Counted from the stretch's first letter, positions 27,478 through 36,883 are shown. The stretch is DNA of 64,000 nucleotides from Bacteroidota bacterium (GCA_023430465.1 JAEZAM010000094.1:8835-72834), one strand, 5' to 3'. Numbers and translations: made by a program. The notes: generated from the sequence alone by a model not told the origin.

Positions 27478-28715
27478 TAAATTTCTGATAAATAGTGAAT
27501 CGTATTGCTGTTGTTTTCATGGAAAATTGCCCGACTTTCTGCCTGGATATCTGCACTGGTAACCGCGGCGTATTTCTCCAGTTCATGGTTCATCCAATCG
27601 GCATCGCCAAGTAATTCATAGTAGGCCAAACTGTTCGCCCGGCTCATGACGCTCATGTCCTCAAAAGCGATCATGCTTTCTGTCTTGTTTTTCACCTTCT
27701 GCAATTCATTCTCCGATACGGGTGTTGACTTCATCTTTTCAAGCTCGGCCTCCACAGCGCGTTCGGCTGTTTCCATTGTCACGCCTTTGATAAGTTTCCC
27801 TTCAATACAAAGCAACCCCGCATCTGTGCTGCCGAAGTGGTAGCATTCGATATTGCTGAAAAGTTGTTGCTCTTTTACGAGCGATTGGTAAAGACGTGAT
27901 GAACCGCCACCTCCGAGAATATCAGTGAGAAGATCGGTAATATAATATTTCTGATCCAGGCGCGGCGCCATGTGCCAGCATTTGTAAAATGCATCTACGG
28001 GTACGGCTGCTTTTATCTCCAGCTTTCTCGGTGACTCCTGTTTTGGCTCCACCGGCAATTGCCGGCGGTATGGCTCACCTGCCGGGATATCGGCAAACCA
28101 TTTCGCACATAATTCTTTTACCCGCTCGGTTGTTACGTTTCCGGCTACCACCAGAATGGCATTTACGGGGCGATAGTATTTGAAGAAAAATGCACGGACA
28201 TCCTCCAGGGATGCATTCTCGATGTGCGAGAGATCCTTCCCGATCGTCATCCAGCGATAGGGATGTTGCTGATACGCCAGCTCCCGCATCTTATGCCACA
28301 CATCACCATATGGCTTGGTGATATAGTGCTCCTTGAATTCCTCGCAAACGACCTTTCGCTGCGTGTCCAGGCTTTTTTCTCCAAATGCAAGCGAGAGCAT
28401 GCGGTCACTTTCGAGCCAGAATGCTGTTTCCAGGTTCTCGGATGGTAAAGTGATATAATAATTGGTCAGGTCATTGGTAGTATATGCATTGTTCTCGCCT
28501 CCGGCCATTTGCAGTGGCTCATCATAGCTGGGTATATTGACCGATCCGCCAAACATGAGGTGCTCAAACAGGTGGGCAAAACCGGTGCGGGATGGATCTT
28601 CATCACGCGCACCCACGTCATACATGATGTTCATCACAGCCATCGGGGTGGAAGTATCCTGGTGAACTATCACCCGGAGCCCGTTGCCCAGGGTAAACCT
28701 TTCGAATTGTATCAT
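27477..28715 (-). CDS. M16 family zinc metallopeptidase, active subunit
   Basis: A 412-residue pitrilysin-family peptidase with the inverted zinc motif HLFEH (in GFAHLFEHLMFGGS, about 47-51) and a downstream Glu cluster for the third ligand (about 121-128). Two M16 domains fill the length. It is probably cytoplasmic, with no signal peptide. It is the first gene of a two-gene unit with the inactive partner, from which it is separated by a one-base stop/start overlap. The two likely form a heterodimer that degrades peptides. Confidence 0.92.
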   Translation of the reverse strand: MIQFERFTLGNGLRVIVHQDTSTPMAVMNIMYDVGARDEDPSRTGFAHLFEHLMFGGSVNIPSYDEPLQMAGGENNAYTTNDLTNYYITLPSENLETAFWLESDRMLSLAFGEKSLDTQRKVVCEEFKEHYITKPYGDVWHKMRELAYQQHPYRWMTIGKDLSHIENASLEDVRAFFFKYYRPVNAILVVAGNVTTERVKELCAKWFADIPAGEPYRRQLPVEPKQESPRKLEIKAAVPVDAFYKCWHMAPRLDQKYYITDLLTDILGGGGSSRLYQSLVKEQQLFSNIECYHFGSTDAGLLCIEGKLIKGVTMETAERAVEAELEKMKSTPVSENELQKVKNKTESMIAFEDMSVMSRANSLAYYELLGDADWMNHELEKYAAVTSADIQAESRAIFHENNSNTIHYLSEI

Positions 28716-28793
28716 AAATAGTAAACAGCTATTGTGTCGTAATGTTTTAGAACAGATGCAAGCTGTAAAAGTATTGAAAAGGAGGGAAGCTGG

Positions 28794-29984
28794 CTAGAGT
28801 ATGCTCTTGACTTTGAATTCCAGCTTGATCAGCTTCTCGTTGCGGCGCACAACGATACGAAGCCGCTCCCGGCTGGATTGCAGTTGTGACTTGAAATGGT
28901 CGAAATTCCTGGAGAAATTATTATTGACCCCAACTACTTCATCGCCTTCCAGGACTCCCCCTTTTTCTGCGGGAGAACCTTTGGCCACACTGCCTACCAG
29001 GGTCTTACCCTCGTAATAGTAAAGTTCAATTCCCGAGTACGAGTAGTCGAATGGATCACGGAAATGGCTGTTTGGTAATAAATGAATGTCGCGCTTTGCG
29101 TAGTTCAGGATGACATTGAACCGGCGAAATATATCATTGCCGATCAGCCCTGCCAGGTAGGGGTAAGAAGTGATGTTATACGTATCGTCAAAAATATAGG
29201 TTGGTACATTCCGAAACCGATAGGGCCCGATCTTCAGCTCCTTCACAACCGTAACGTGCATCATTATTTTTCCCCCGATGCCTTCTCCCTCCTTTGGTAA
29301 GAGTTTTCGCTTGCTCCGCAGAAAGACGCTGTCTTCCACGAACTCCTTTGACAACATGAGACATACACCCGCACCGATATCATGAAGGAACCGTGCATTG
29401 AACGTTTCCTCGTCCCTGATCCGCGCCATTTGCACAGGAAGCGTACTTATGTTCGGCCTGATCAGGTAGCCGCCTCTTGGATAACGGATACTTCCCTTGC
29501 TGCAAATTTCCAGTTTCAGGCTGTCATAGTTGATCTTTACAATATATCGGCTCAGGAGTGAATAACCGATGATGCCATCGATCCGGTGTCCATAGACACT
29601 GGTGAGGACCGAGTAATCATTCACATGGAAATCAAGGCTATCCACCTTCAGGCCTGGAAACCGCAATGACCGCGAATACAGGAATCCCACTTTTTTGATA
29701 CCGCCGATACCGCGGATGGAGCGCTCAGATGGCCTGGGCTGCAGCCCAAATTCTGCCGCCGTTGTGGAGTCCAGGGAAATGCCGCTGCTGCCGCTATCGA
29801 GAATAAACCGAAGTGTATCAGGAAAATCATCCAACTGCGCATTGAGAATTACGACTCCGCCCGTAAGCTGGTCAAACCGGAGGGTTGTAAGCACCTGCGA
29901 CTCGGGTTCCACAAATTCCTCCTGCGCCCGCCCGGCAGTACAGAATACGAGTGAAATAAGGGTTAGCAGGCTGAACAATCTCAT
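28794..29984 (-). CDS. Retropepsin-like aspartic protease with C-terminal PDZ domain, exported
   Basis: A 396-residue exported protein. The signal peptide (MRLFSLLTLISLVFCTAG) begins at the ATG at 29984, and an upstream in-frame Met would add 15 charged residues. Two aspartic-protease halves follow. The first has RFILDSGSSGISLD (catalytic DSG). The second has HDIGAGVCLML, where Asp is kept but the following Gly-Ala differs from the usual DTG. A PDZ domain is at about 310-390 (VGSVAKGSPAEKGGVLEGDEV). Similar Bacteroidota proteins are annotated as aspartyl proteases. Targets are unknown. Confidence 0.88.
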   Translation of the reverse strand: MRLFSLLTLISLVFCTAGRAQEEFVEPESQVLTTLRFDQLTGGVVILNAQLDDFPDTLRFILDSGSSGISLDSTTAAEFGLQPRPSERSIRGIGGIKKVGFLYSRSLRFPGLKVDSLDFHVNDYSVLTSVYGHRIDGIIGYSLLSRYIVKINYDSLKLEICSKGSIRYPRGGYLIRPNISTLPVQMARIRDEETFNARFLHDIGAGVCLMLSKEFVEDSVFLRSKRKLLPKEGEGIGGKIMMHVTVVKELKIGPYRFRNVPTYIFDDTYNITSYPYLAGLIGNDIFRRFNVILNYAKRDIHLLPNSHFRDPFDYSYSGIELYYYEGKTLVGSVAKGSPAEKGGVLEGDEVVGVNNNFSRNFDHFKSQLQSSRERLRIVVRRNEKLIKLEFKVKSIL

Positions 29985-30091
29985 GAGACGGGTTTTGGCG
30001 GTCTTCAGAAGCAATGCTTCGTGATACACTAAATTTACCTATTTGGCCCTGTTTCCCAAAACCGTTCAGCCTTATTCTTGTTATAGCGTTG

Positions 30092-30099
30092 TATTTTTG
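30092..30099 (+). promoter_or_regulatory. Candidate -7 element of mqnC
   Basis: TATTTTTG is an exact TAnnTTTG match 30 bp before the mqnC ATG. The nearest TTG (30078-30080) is too close for a standard -33 element, so only the -7 part is supported. Confidence 0.45.
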
Positions 30100-30128
30100 C
30101 AAATCCGCCACGCATTAAAAGCGCATTG

Positions 30129-31253
30129 ATGAATCTACCCGACCTGCTTCATAAAGCCTCCCAGTTTGAACATCTCACCGTTGAAGAAGGCGTTTCCCTT
30201 TACCACAACGCGGCTCTCGCAGAATTAATGGCTATTGCCGACGGGCTGCGACGTCAGCAGGTTCCACACGGGAAAGTGACGTGGCAGATCGACCGGAATG
30301 TGAACACCACCAACGTTTGCATTGCCAATTGCAAGTTTTGTAATTTCTTCCGTGTACCTGGGCATCCTGAAGCCTACATCACGGAAATGCCCGTGTACCG
30401 CCAGAAAATCCGCGAAACCCTGCAATATGGCGGCGATCAGTTACTGCTGCAGGGTGGCCACCATCCTGATCTCGGACTACAGTTTTATGTAAACACATTC
30501 CGGCAGATCAAAGAAGAATTTCCCGACATCAAACTCCATACGCTGGGCCCGCCGGAGATCGCTCACATTACGAAACTGGAGAAAAGCACGCATCGTGAAG
30601 TACTGACGGCTTTGAAAGAAGCCGGCATGGACAGTCTGCCGGGTGCCGGAGCGGAGATCCTTACGGATCGCGTGCGCCGGCTTATTTCAAAAGGGAAATG
30701 TGGTGCCCAGGAATGGCTGGATATCATGCACGAAGCACATAAGCTGAATATCACTACGTCCGCAACAATGATGTTCGGGCATGTGGAAACGATCGAAGAG
30801 CGGTTTCAACACCTTGTATCCATCCGCGAAGTGCAGGCAAAGAAACCGGTGGAAGCGAAAGGTTTCCTGGCGTTTATTCCATGGACCTTCCAGGATGTGG
30901 ATACCTTGCTTGCGCGTATCAGGGGTGTACATAACCTAACCACACCGGATGAATACATCCGCATGATCGCCTTAAGCAGGATCATGCTGCCGAACGTAAA
31001 AAATATCCAGGCAAGCTGGCTGACGGTTGGAAAACAAACAGCACAGATTTGCCTGCACAGCGGCGCCAACGACTTTGGCTCCATAATGATTGAGGAAAAC
31101 GTGGTGAGTGCTGCCGGGGCACCGCATCGCTTTACTTATAAAACCATTCAGCAGGCTATCCGCGAAGCAGGCTTCGAGCCGCAGCTCCGCAATCAGCAAT
31201 ATGAATGGAGAGAAATTCCGGCTACCATTGAAGAGCAGGTAGTGAATTATTGA
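30129..31253 (+). CDS. mqnC: Cyclic dehypoxanthinyl futalosine synthase
   Basis: A 374-residue radical SAM enzyme of the futalosine menaquinone pathway that cyclises dehypoxanthinyl futalosine. The [4Fe-4S] motif is NVCIANCKFCNFFR (CxxxCxxC, about 65-72). Other family marks are LLQGGHHPDLGL, HTLGPPEI, GAGAEIL and the late TVGKQTAQICLHSGANDFG. The ATG at 30129 follows an in-frame TTG at 30126. It makes the quinone that alternative complex III oxidises. Other mqn genes are not in the window. The downstream DUF3817 gene is 17 bp away. Confidence 0.95.
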   Translation: MNLPDLLHKASQFEHLTVEEGVSLYHNAALAELMAIADGLRRQQVPHGKVTWQIDRNVNTTNVCIANCKFCNFFRVPGHPEAYITEMPVYRQKIRETLQYGGDQLLLQGGHHPDLGLQFYVNTFRQIKEEFPDIKLHTLGPPEIAHITKLEKSTHREVLTALKEAGMDSLPGAGAEILTDRVRRLISKGKCGAQEWLDIMHEAHKLNITTSATMMFGHVETIEERFQHLVSIREVQAKKPVEAKGFLAFIPWTFQDVDTLLARIRGVHNLTTPDEYIRMIALSRIMLPNVKNIQASWLTVGKQTAQICLHSGANDFGSIMIEENVVSAAGAPHRFTYKTIQQAIREAGFEPQLRNQQYEWREIPATIEEQVVNY

Positions 31254-31270
31254 TCCGGTCAACCCAAAGT

Positions 31271-31567
31271 ATGAAAAACACATTTAGCTGGTTTCGCCAT
31301 GTTGCCCTCGCGGAGGGAATCTCCTTTCTTGTGCTGCTGTTCATTGCTATGCCGCTGAAATACCTCGCAGACTCGCCCATGGCCGTTACAGTTGTTGGGT
31401 ATATCCATGGGTTTCTGTTCGTTCTTTTCATCATCATGGCCTTGCTGGTTAAAAACGAATACAATAAATCCTTCTCATGGCTTGTAAAAGCTTTCGTGGC
31501 TTCAGTAATACCTTTTGGCACATTTTACATGGATCGCCAGTGGAAGCGCGAACAGCTTGCGGGGTAG
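31271..31567 (+). CDS. DUF3817 family small membrane protein
   Basis: A 98-residue protein with three helices (about 14-34, 42-65, 75-92) and the DUF3817 pattern: WFRHVALAEGISFLVLL at the N terminus and GYIHGFLFVLFIIMALL in the middle. The ATG at 31271 sits 17 bp after the mqnC stop, so they are probably one transcript. Function of the family is unknown. It is convergent with nagA with 13 bp between stops. Confidence 0.85.
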   Translation: MKNTFSWFRHVALAEGISFLVLLFIAMPLKYLADSPMAVTVVGYIHGFLFVLFIIMALLVKNEYNKSFSWLVKAFVASVIPFGTFYMDRQWKREQLAG

Positions 31568-31580
31568 GGCTGCGAAGAAA

Positions 31581-32678
31581 TCATCCTATCAGGCGGCTCA
31601 CCTCGAAGTTGGAGTCCAGTACCACTATCCTGGCGTCATAGCCTTTGGCAAGCATGCCATATTTATCATCCCGCTGCATCAGTCGTGCCGGATAAAGGGA
31701 ACACATGCGCAGCGCTTCACCGTATTCCACACCTGCAAACCTTACCAGGTTAGCTACGGCTTTGTTCATCGACAGCGCTGAGCCGCTGAGTATCCCGCCA
31801 GACTCGAATTTATCTCCTACTGGCTGGTGCTGATACGGGCCTTTATCCGTAGTGGTGACTGCATCCGTGATCACAAACAGTCTTTCTTTCATCACTTCTT
31901 TTGCGATACGAATGGCAGCATAGTCTACATGGTGGCCATCAGGAATAATGCTTGCCATTACGAGCCGATCATCCATAGCTGCGCCAACCAACCCGGGAGC
32001 ACGATGGCTCAATGGACTCATGGCATTGTAAAGATGGGTCACCGCGGTTATGCCCTTGGCAAATGAATGACGGGCAGTTTCATAATCGGCATCGCTATGT
32101 CCGGCCGATACAATGATACCGTATTCATTTGCCAGGTCGATTATTTCCTGGTCGCAAACCTCCGGTGCCAGGGTAACGATGCGGATCACATCTTTTCCAT
32201 ATTCAAAAAGGGCTAACGCCTGTTCACGTGCTGGCTTATGGATAAGCTCCTCCAGGTGCGCGCCACGTTTCCGGGCATTGATCCATGGTCCTTCTATGTG
32301 CAGCCCGAGAATACCTTTGCCACCCTCCGCCCAATAAGCCCTGATAGCGTCGATGCATTGGCGCACCACATCGTAGGTATTGGTGGCTACCGTGGGCATG
32401 GTCCAGGCCGTTCCTCCTTTGCTGCAGGATTCATATAGCACCTTCAGGGAAGTGGGATCAGGGAAAACAGACAGCAGTCGCCCCCCGGCACCATAAATCT
32501 GGAGGTCGATGAACGCAGGAGCAAGTACGGTGTCTCCCAATTGCTCAAACACGGCATCTGATGGGAGACTGTCCTGGGTCACAATATCCAGGATCTTGTC
32601 ATCCTCCACTAATACAGCGTGATCGAACAACCACTGATTGCCGGTAAAGATTTTTTGCGAGGCGTAGGCTGTCTTCAT
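31581..32678 (-). CDS. nagA: N-acetylglucosamine-6-phosphate deacetylase
   Basis: A 365-residue amidohydrolase that deacetylates GlcNAc-6-P in amino-sugar and cell-wall recycling. Seen: LGLHIEGPWINARKRGAH (metal Glu and phosphate binding), SAGHSDADYE (His), THLYNAMSPLSHRAPGLVG (second His and NAM motif) and VITDAVTTTD (catalytic Asp). The N-terminal metal-site pair normally HxH reads IDLQIYGAGG, the usual form in single-metal NagA. The ATG at 32678 avoids overlap with the lipoprotein gene ending at 32689. No nagB or transporter gene is adjacent. Confidence 0.93.
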   Translation of the reverse strand: MKTAYASQKIFTGNQWLFDHAVLVEDDKILDIVTQDSLPSDAVFEQLGDTVLAPAFIDLQIYGAGGRLLSVFPDPTSLKVLYESCSKGGTAWTMPTVATNTYDVVRQCIDAIRAYWAEGGKGILGLHIEGPWINARKRGAHLEELIHKPAREQALALFEYGKDVIRIVTLAPEVCDQEIIDLANEYGIIVSAGHSDADYETARHSFAKGITAVTHLYNAMSPLSHRAPGLVGAAMDDRLVMASIIPDGHHVDYAAIRIAKEVMKERLFVITDAVTTTDKGPYQHQPVGDKFESGGILSGSALSMNKAVANLVRFAGVEYGEALRMCSLYPARLMQRDDKYGMLAKGYDARIVVLDSNFEVSRLIG

Positions 32679-32688
32679 ATAGTCTGCG

Positions 32689-33195
32689 TTAAAAGTCAAA
32701 CTCCTTTTTAAATGCCCTGCTTTTTTCCGTCAGGTTCTTTGAAAGTTCTGAAGAAACCTTCAGCGAGCCGGTAAACATATCTGATAAGTAATCGGCTTTG
32801 TTTTCCATCGGTCTTCCCAGCAATGTGAGCCATACGCTGAATTCGTCGGCCAGCAGCTCCTTCCAGTCGGTGACATAGATCAGGGCTGTATTTTTCAGGC
32901 CGATGTCGTTGGAAGGGTCTTTTAACGTGTTCAGGCTGTCGAGCGCCTTCTGGTTGGCCGAAATGCACTCCTGCAATAAGGTTTTCAACGCCACCGTGTC
33001 GGCCGCATACGCATTATCGCTGCGCAAACTGGTGTGGATAGCGATCACGGAATCAGACAACTGTTCAAGTGGAACTTCTGCCCGGTCAATGACCCGGTTC
33101 AAGGTGTTATAAAAACCCTGCGCTTCTTCGCGGTTCTTTTTACGACAGGCAGGAAGGCAAAAGGCAACGAAACAAACAACAAGTATAATCTTCAT
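32689..33195 (-). CDS. Small lipoprotein of unknown function
   Basis: A 168-residue protein with a short signal peptide and lipobox (CLPAC, Cys17) followed by a basic stretch RKKN. The mature part is helical and polar with no recognised domain. It has regular hydrophobic heptads around 30-120, suggesting a helical bundle. It sits 10 bp before nagA and 11 bp after the small membrane-protein gene, so the three read as one unit. Function unknown. Confidence 0.75.
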   Translation of the reverse strand: MKIILVVCFVAFCLPACRKKNREEAQGFYNTLNRVIDRAEVPLEQLSDSVIAIHTSLRSDNAYAADTVALKTLLQECISANQKALDSLNTLKDPSNDIGLKNTALIYVTDWKELLADEFSVWLTLLGRPMENKADYLSDMFTGSLKVSSELSKNLTEKSRAFKKEFDF

Positions 33196-33206
33196 AAGGG
33201 AAAGAG

Positions 33207-33512
33207 TTAGTCCATTTTCCAGAATCGTCCGAAGAGTCCGATGTATACAGATTTTCTGACCGGAACAGCGAGGGACTTCCTGGCAGCATTATCCGTTCCA
33301 ACAGTTATCTTATCAAAATGAGAAACATCAAATCGTGAGTACACAAAATTATTCCTGGCTTCGATCACTGGAGGTGTGCCGATTTGCCGGGCTTCGCTGG
33401 CATAAAATTCCTGGAACTTTTCAAGATCGGGTTTGGTGAACCACGCAAGCAGGATGACTAATCCAATGAATACAAAAACGAGTCTGCGAAACTTCATGAT
33501 GATGTCTTTCAT
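33207..33512 (-). CDS. Small membrane-anchored protein, DUF4359-like
   Basis: A 101-residue protein with one N-terminal helix (LVFVFIGLVILLAWF) and a short soluble domain of about 70 residues (YSRFDVSHFDKITVG, then KSVYIGLFGRFWKM at the end). The pattern resembles DUF4359 small membrane proteins, but the match is from memory and weak. The start could be ATG 33512 or ATG 33497. It lies 11 bp before the lipoprotein gene. Function unknown. Confidence 0.65.
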   Translation of the reverse strand: MKDIIMKFRRLVFVFIGLVILLAWFTKPDLEKFQEFYASEARQIGTPPVIEARNNFVYSRFDVSHFDKITVGTDNAARKSLAVPVRKSVYIGLFGRFWKMD

Positions 33513-33543
33513 CAAAGTTACGCTTCACCTGCGTTTATGCAAG

Positions 33544-34221
33544 TTAACCCGTCACGAACCTGTATCCGATTCCTTTTATAGTAATTATCTCGAGCTTTGG
33601 ATCCTGGCGCAGGTAGCTGCGGAGTTTAGTAATATACACGTCAAGATTTCGGCTGTTAAAAAAAGAATCACTTCCCCATAACAGTGTCAGGATTTCCCGC
33701 CGATCTATAATACGGTCGCGGGATTCATACAACAGGCGCAGCAGTTCGCTTTCACGATAGGAAAGTTTGCGTTCTTCCTTTCCGTCAGATAACACCTGCC
33801 TGTTCAGGTGAAATTGATAACTGCCCATAGTGATGATATCGCTGACGGGCTTACCGGTCCCTTTCTGCCGGCCAAGCACATTTTCTATGCGAACAATCAG
33901 CTCTTCCATGCTGAAGGGTTTGCGGATATAGTCGTCGCCGCCAGTGCGAAAACCTTTTACCACATCTTCAGTCTGCACTTTTGCTGTCAAAAAAATGATG
34001 GGTATCTCCGTGTTCACCTGCCGGATATCATCCGCAATTTCAAAGCCATCCCGGTTAGGAAGCATAACATCAAGCACGCAGACATCTGCATCTGAGTTTT
34101 TGAATACATCAAAAGCCTTACCGCCATCAGTTTCCATAACTACATTAAAGCCGCGGCTCTCGAGGCTTTCCTTCACAATTTTTCCCAGAAATAACTCGTC
34201 TTCAACATAAAATACTGTCAT
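33544..34221 (-). CDS. OmpR-family response regulator
   Basis: A 225-residue transcription factor. The receiver domain (1-115) has acidic Glu7-Asp8, phospho-acceptor Asp51 in CVLDVMLP, the Thr in IIFLTAK and the Lys in YIRKPFS. A winged-helix DNA-binding domain (about 130-225) ends in YITKLRSYLRQ and GIGYRFV. The start overlaps the kinase stop by four bases, so both are made together. It resembles RprY of Bacteroides in arrangement. Family members bind direct repeats spaced about one helical turn, and such repeats lie in the divergent region 35884-35921. Confidence 0.94.
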   Translation of the reverse strand: MTVFYVEDELFLGKIVKESLESRGFNVVMETDGGKAFDVFKNSDADVCVLDVMLPNRDGFEIADDIRQVNTEIPIIFLTAKVQTEDVVKGFRTGGDDYIRKPFSMEELIVRIENVLGRQKGTGKPVSDIITMGSYQFHLNRQVLSDGKEERKLSYRESELLRLLYESRDRIIDRREILTLLWGSDSFFNSRNLDVYITKLRSYLRQDPKLEIITIKGIGYRFVTG

Positions 34222-35828
34222 GCCTGCCTGTTTTGCTTTGGGAGAGTAATGATAAATCGGCTGCCGCTGCCGGCCTCGCTGACCACCGTGATCGTTCCGC
34301 TGTGCTCTTTCACCACTTCGGCCACATAACTCAGCCCAAGGCCGTGGCCTTTGGCGTTGTGACGGTTGCCGGCGGGTACCCGGAAAAACTTTTCAAACAC
34401 TTTCGACTGGTATTGACCGGGAATACCAATGCCGTTGTCAGCCACTTCTATACGCACTTCCTGCTCTGAGCCATGCAATATGACGTCGATAGCGGGAGCT
34501 GATGCAGAATATTTAATCGAGTTGTCGATCAGGTTCAGCAACACGCTTACGAGGTGGAAACGGTCAGCAAATAAATGCAGGTCGCCTGTTGCAACAAGGT
34601 TTATAGTCGCACCCGATTTTTCAAGTTGAAGACGCAACGATTGTATCACATTGCGTGCAAGTTCCTCCAGGTTGACCATCTCGCGACTGAACTCCATTTT
34701 CTTTGCCTCGAACATGGATTGGCGGAGCACTTTATCAACAAGCAGGCCCAGCCGCTGCAGTTCGAGTCTTGATATTTCCAGGTACTCTTTTGTTTTCTCA
34801 GGATCTTTCATCGCATTGAAGTCCCGCAATGCTTCAATGGCTACACCCACGGTTGCAATCGGTGTTTTCAGTTCGTGGGTCATATTGCTGATGAAGTCAT
34901 TCTTGATCCGGGCCAGTCGCTGCTGCCGTGCAAGGCTGCGATAAAGTAAAATGAATGAGAACAAGGTCAGCCCCACCAGGAACAGGGAGAAAAGGATCGG
35001 CATCATGATCTTGCGTAACAGGTATCCCGTTTCGTTTCCAACCACCAGTTTATACCTTTGCTCCGGATCAAAGTCAGGGTGGCGAAACTCTCTCGAGCCC
35101 GTATCCGGAGCGGTCCAGTTTATGTTGAAGCTCACCCCCGGATATTTTGGTGCAAGGTTTCGTTGTATTGCATTCTGCAACGTGTCCATGGCGAGCGTGT
35201 CGTTGAATAGAGAGTCAATACGGATAGTGATGCGGTCGCCATTATCGTTATCGATGTACAATATCCCCGACTGTGTGCTGCGAAATCCGGTGTCAGCCGT
35301 CATTGAAGTGCTGGTGTCGGGATAAAGAAATTGCCTGCGGCGTGGAAGCTCCGTCGTGCGGGTCTGGCCAGCCGATTTATTGGTCACTACATGAACTTCA
35401 CTGACAGCGGGCGTCAGTGAATCAAGCATCCCCCGCATACGGAGAGAATCGGCGGTCACAGATGGGGTTGAACCTTCGAGGTTCACAAACACCCTGGGCC
35501 TTACCAATAGCCTGTTGAGCGAATCCTGCCGCAACGACCGGCGGATCACGTTCACAAAGCGACCCGGCTGGGGCCCGCGCCGCGAAGGCCTTGCTCTTCC
35601 CGCGGCAGATATCGTTCTGCCGGCTGTGTCTCTGAGCAGGACCCGCATACGCCGCTGTATGGTTGACTCTTGAATCGTACGGATCGCTTCCCTGAACTGG
35701 ATATCCGTCTGGGCAATCAGTGTAGCTTTCTCGCGGTTATAATTATCACGCAGCCAGTAAGCCTGGAACCCGGCAATGATCACCATTGCCACGCCAATCA
35801 ATACCCCAAGCCATTTTAGTTTATCCAT
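34218..35828 (-). CDS. Sensor histidine kinase
   Basis: A 536-residue membrane kinase paired with the adjacent response regulator. Helix 1 is at about 5-25, a periplasmic sensor region at about 26-265 rich in Arg, Thr and Ser, and helix 2 at about 270-292. The HisKA box is NMTHELKTPIATV (about 315-327). The ATPase domain has NLIDNSIKYS (N box), VADNGIGIP (G1) and GHGLGLSYV (G2). The sensor domain matches no known ligand-binding fold I recognise. The gene is divergent from the GLPGLI gene. An exact -7 element is 20 bp upstream. Confidence 0.94.
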   Translation of the reverse strand: MDKLKWLGVLIGVAMVIIAGFQAYWLRDNYNREKATLIAQTDIQFREAIRTIQESTIQRRMRVLLRDTAGRTISAAGRARPSRRGPQPGRFVNVIRRSLRQDSLNRLLVRPRVFVNLEGSTPSVTADSLRMRGMLDSLTPAVSEVHVVTNKSAGQTRTTELPRRRQFLYPDTSTSMTADTGFRSTQSGILYIDNDNGDRITIRIDSLFNDTLAMDTLQNAIQRNLAPKYPGVSFNINWTAPDTGSREFRHPDFDPEQRYKLVVGNETGYLLRKIMMPILFSLFLVGLTLFSFILLYRSLARQQRLARIKNDFISNMTHELKTPIATVGVAIEALRDFNAMKDPEKTKEYLEISRLELQRLGLLVDKVLRQSMFEAKKMEFSREMVNLEELARNVIQSLRLQLEKSGATINLVATGDLHLFADRFHLVSVLLNLIDNSIKYSASAPAIDVILHGSEQEVRIEVADNGIGIPGQYQSKVFEKFFRVPAGNRHNAKGHGLGLSYVAEVVKEHSGTITVVSEAGSGSRFIITLPKQNRQA

Positions 35829-35848
35829 ATCATTTGCCTATAGCCCTA

Positions 35849-35856
35849 CAAATGTA
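35849..35856 (-). promoter_or_regulatory. Candidate -7 element of the kinase-regulator operon
   Basis: TACATTTG on the minus strand (exact TAnnTTTG) lies 20 bp before the kinase ATG. No TTG -33 was found. The ATTAACC repeats begin 27 bp further upstream, so autoregulation is possible. Confidence 0.45.
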
Positions 35857-35883
35857 GCTGATTCAAATCCCCTTGCCGGGTGC

Positions 35884-35950
35884 ATTAACCTTTATTAACC
35901 ATATTCACAGCCCCATTAACCTCCTCCTGTAGTTGATCAGGCTAGCTTTG
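35884..35950 (+). promoter_or_regulatory. Activator-type promoter of the GLPGLI gene with three ATTAACC direct repeats
   Basis: ATTAACC occurs at 35884-35890, 35894-35900 and 35915-35921 (start spacing 10 and 21 bp, one and two helical turns). After exactly 21 nt comes TAGCTTTG (35943-35950, exact TAnnTTTG), 16 nt before the ATG. No TTG -33 element is present, as expected when an activator replaces it. The same geometry occurs before the outer-membrane barrel gene at 41955. Confidence 0.65.
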
Positions 35951-35966
35951 GACAAAACAACTACTC

Positions 35967-36755
35967 ATGATAAAAATGTTAGCCGCTGCTACAGGCCTTT
36001 TGTTGGCAACCAGTACGTCAGCGCAGGTGAAAGCGGGAAAGATCACCTATGAACGGACGGTTCAAATGCAAATTCTATTCACCGGATCCGGAATGGAGAA
36101 CATGGCACCCAAAAGCCGGACGGACAGGCTGGAATTAAACTTTGCCGATGATAAAATGACGCTGAGGAAGATCGAAGAGGATCTGCCGGAAGAGAACCTG
36201 GCCTCGGGCGGTATGGTCATCCGAACTTTCGGCGGTGGCGCTGATGATGTCACATTTTGTGATTTTTCACAACAAAGGAAAGTGGAGGCAAGAGAAATGT
36301 TCGACAAAAAATTTCTCATCACCGACAGCATCAAACGCGGTTCCTGGAAGCTTACCGAAGAAACAAAAAATATTCTCGGTTATAATTGCCGCAAGGCAAC
36401 CATGGTGCGCATTTCCAAACGCATGATGATGAATATGGAAAATGGCGAACTACAAAGGAAGGAAGTGCAGGATACAACCACCATGGCGGCATGGTTTACC
36501 ATGGATATTCCTGTGCCGGGCGGCCCGGAAATGCAGGGTCAGTTGCCAGGCATGATTCTCGAACTCGAAACAGGCACGGGTCGCCTAAGTTACAAGGCCG
36601 TAGAAGTATCGCCTAAAGCAGACATGAAGGCGTTGAAAGAACCAACAAAAGGAAAAAAACTAACCCAGGAAGAGTATAACAAAGAGCGGACAGCTATGCT
36701 GGAAGAAATGCAAAAGAATAACCCCGGCGGAAACCGGCGGATCCGGATGGAGTAG
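35967..36755 (+). CDS. GLPGLI family protein, exported
   Basis: A 262-residue secreted protein of the GLPGLI family, named after a motif here seen as GQLPGMILELETGTG (about 190-204). The signal peptide (1-19) ends at TSAQ. The family repeat AGKITYER, the middle ILGYNCRKATM and AAWFTMDIPVPGGPE are all present. The C terminus is Lys/Glu/Arg-rich. Two stretches are Met-rich (SKRMMMNMENGE). GLPGLI proteins are often encoded next to large outer-membrane barrels, and one with a matching promoter lies 5 kb away. Molecular function unknown, probably periplasmic. Confidence 0.92.
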   Translation: MIKMLAAATGLLLATSTSAQVKAGKITYERTVQMQILFTGSGMENMAPKSRTDRLELNFADDKMTLRKIEEDLPEENLASGGMVIRTFGGGADDVTFCDFSQQRKVEAREMFDKKFLITDSIKRGSWKLTEETKNILGYNCRKATMVRISKRMMMNMENGELQRKEVQDTTTMAAWFTMDIPVPGGPEMQGQLPGMILELETGTGRLSYKAVEVSPKADMKALKEPTKGKKLTQEEYNKERTAMLEEMQKNNPGGNRRIRME

Positions 36756-36756
36756 A

Positions 36757-36855
36757 TGGAGGCTGAGGTTAAGGTTGAGGCTGAGGGTTTCACGCAAAGA
36801 AAACAGCCAGGTGAGCAAAGGCCCAAAAGAACTTAACCTTAACCTTAGCCTTACC
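36757..36855 (+). repeat. Hexamer-array hairpin with internal TTTCACGCAAA motif after the GLPGLI gene
   Basis: The array starts 2-5 nt after the stop codon. Arms 36760-36779 and 36832-36851, made of GAGGTT/AAGGTT-type hexamers, can pair over 20 nt with two G-U wobbles. The loop holds TTTCACGCAAA (36788-36798) and GAGCAAAG (36813-36820), both found again in the element at 42049-42127. Confidence 0.75.
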
Positions 36856-36883
36856 CTCTATTTCTTATCTTCGTTAGCGATCT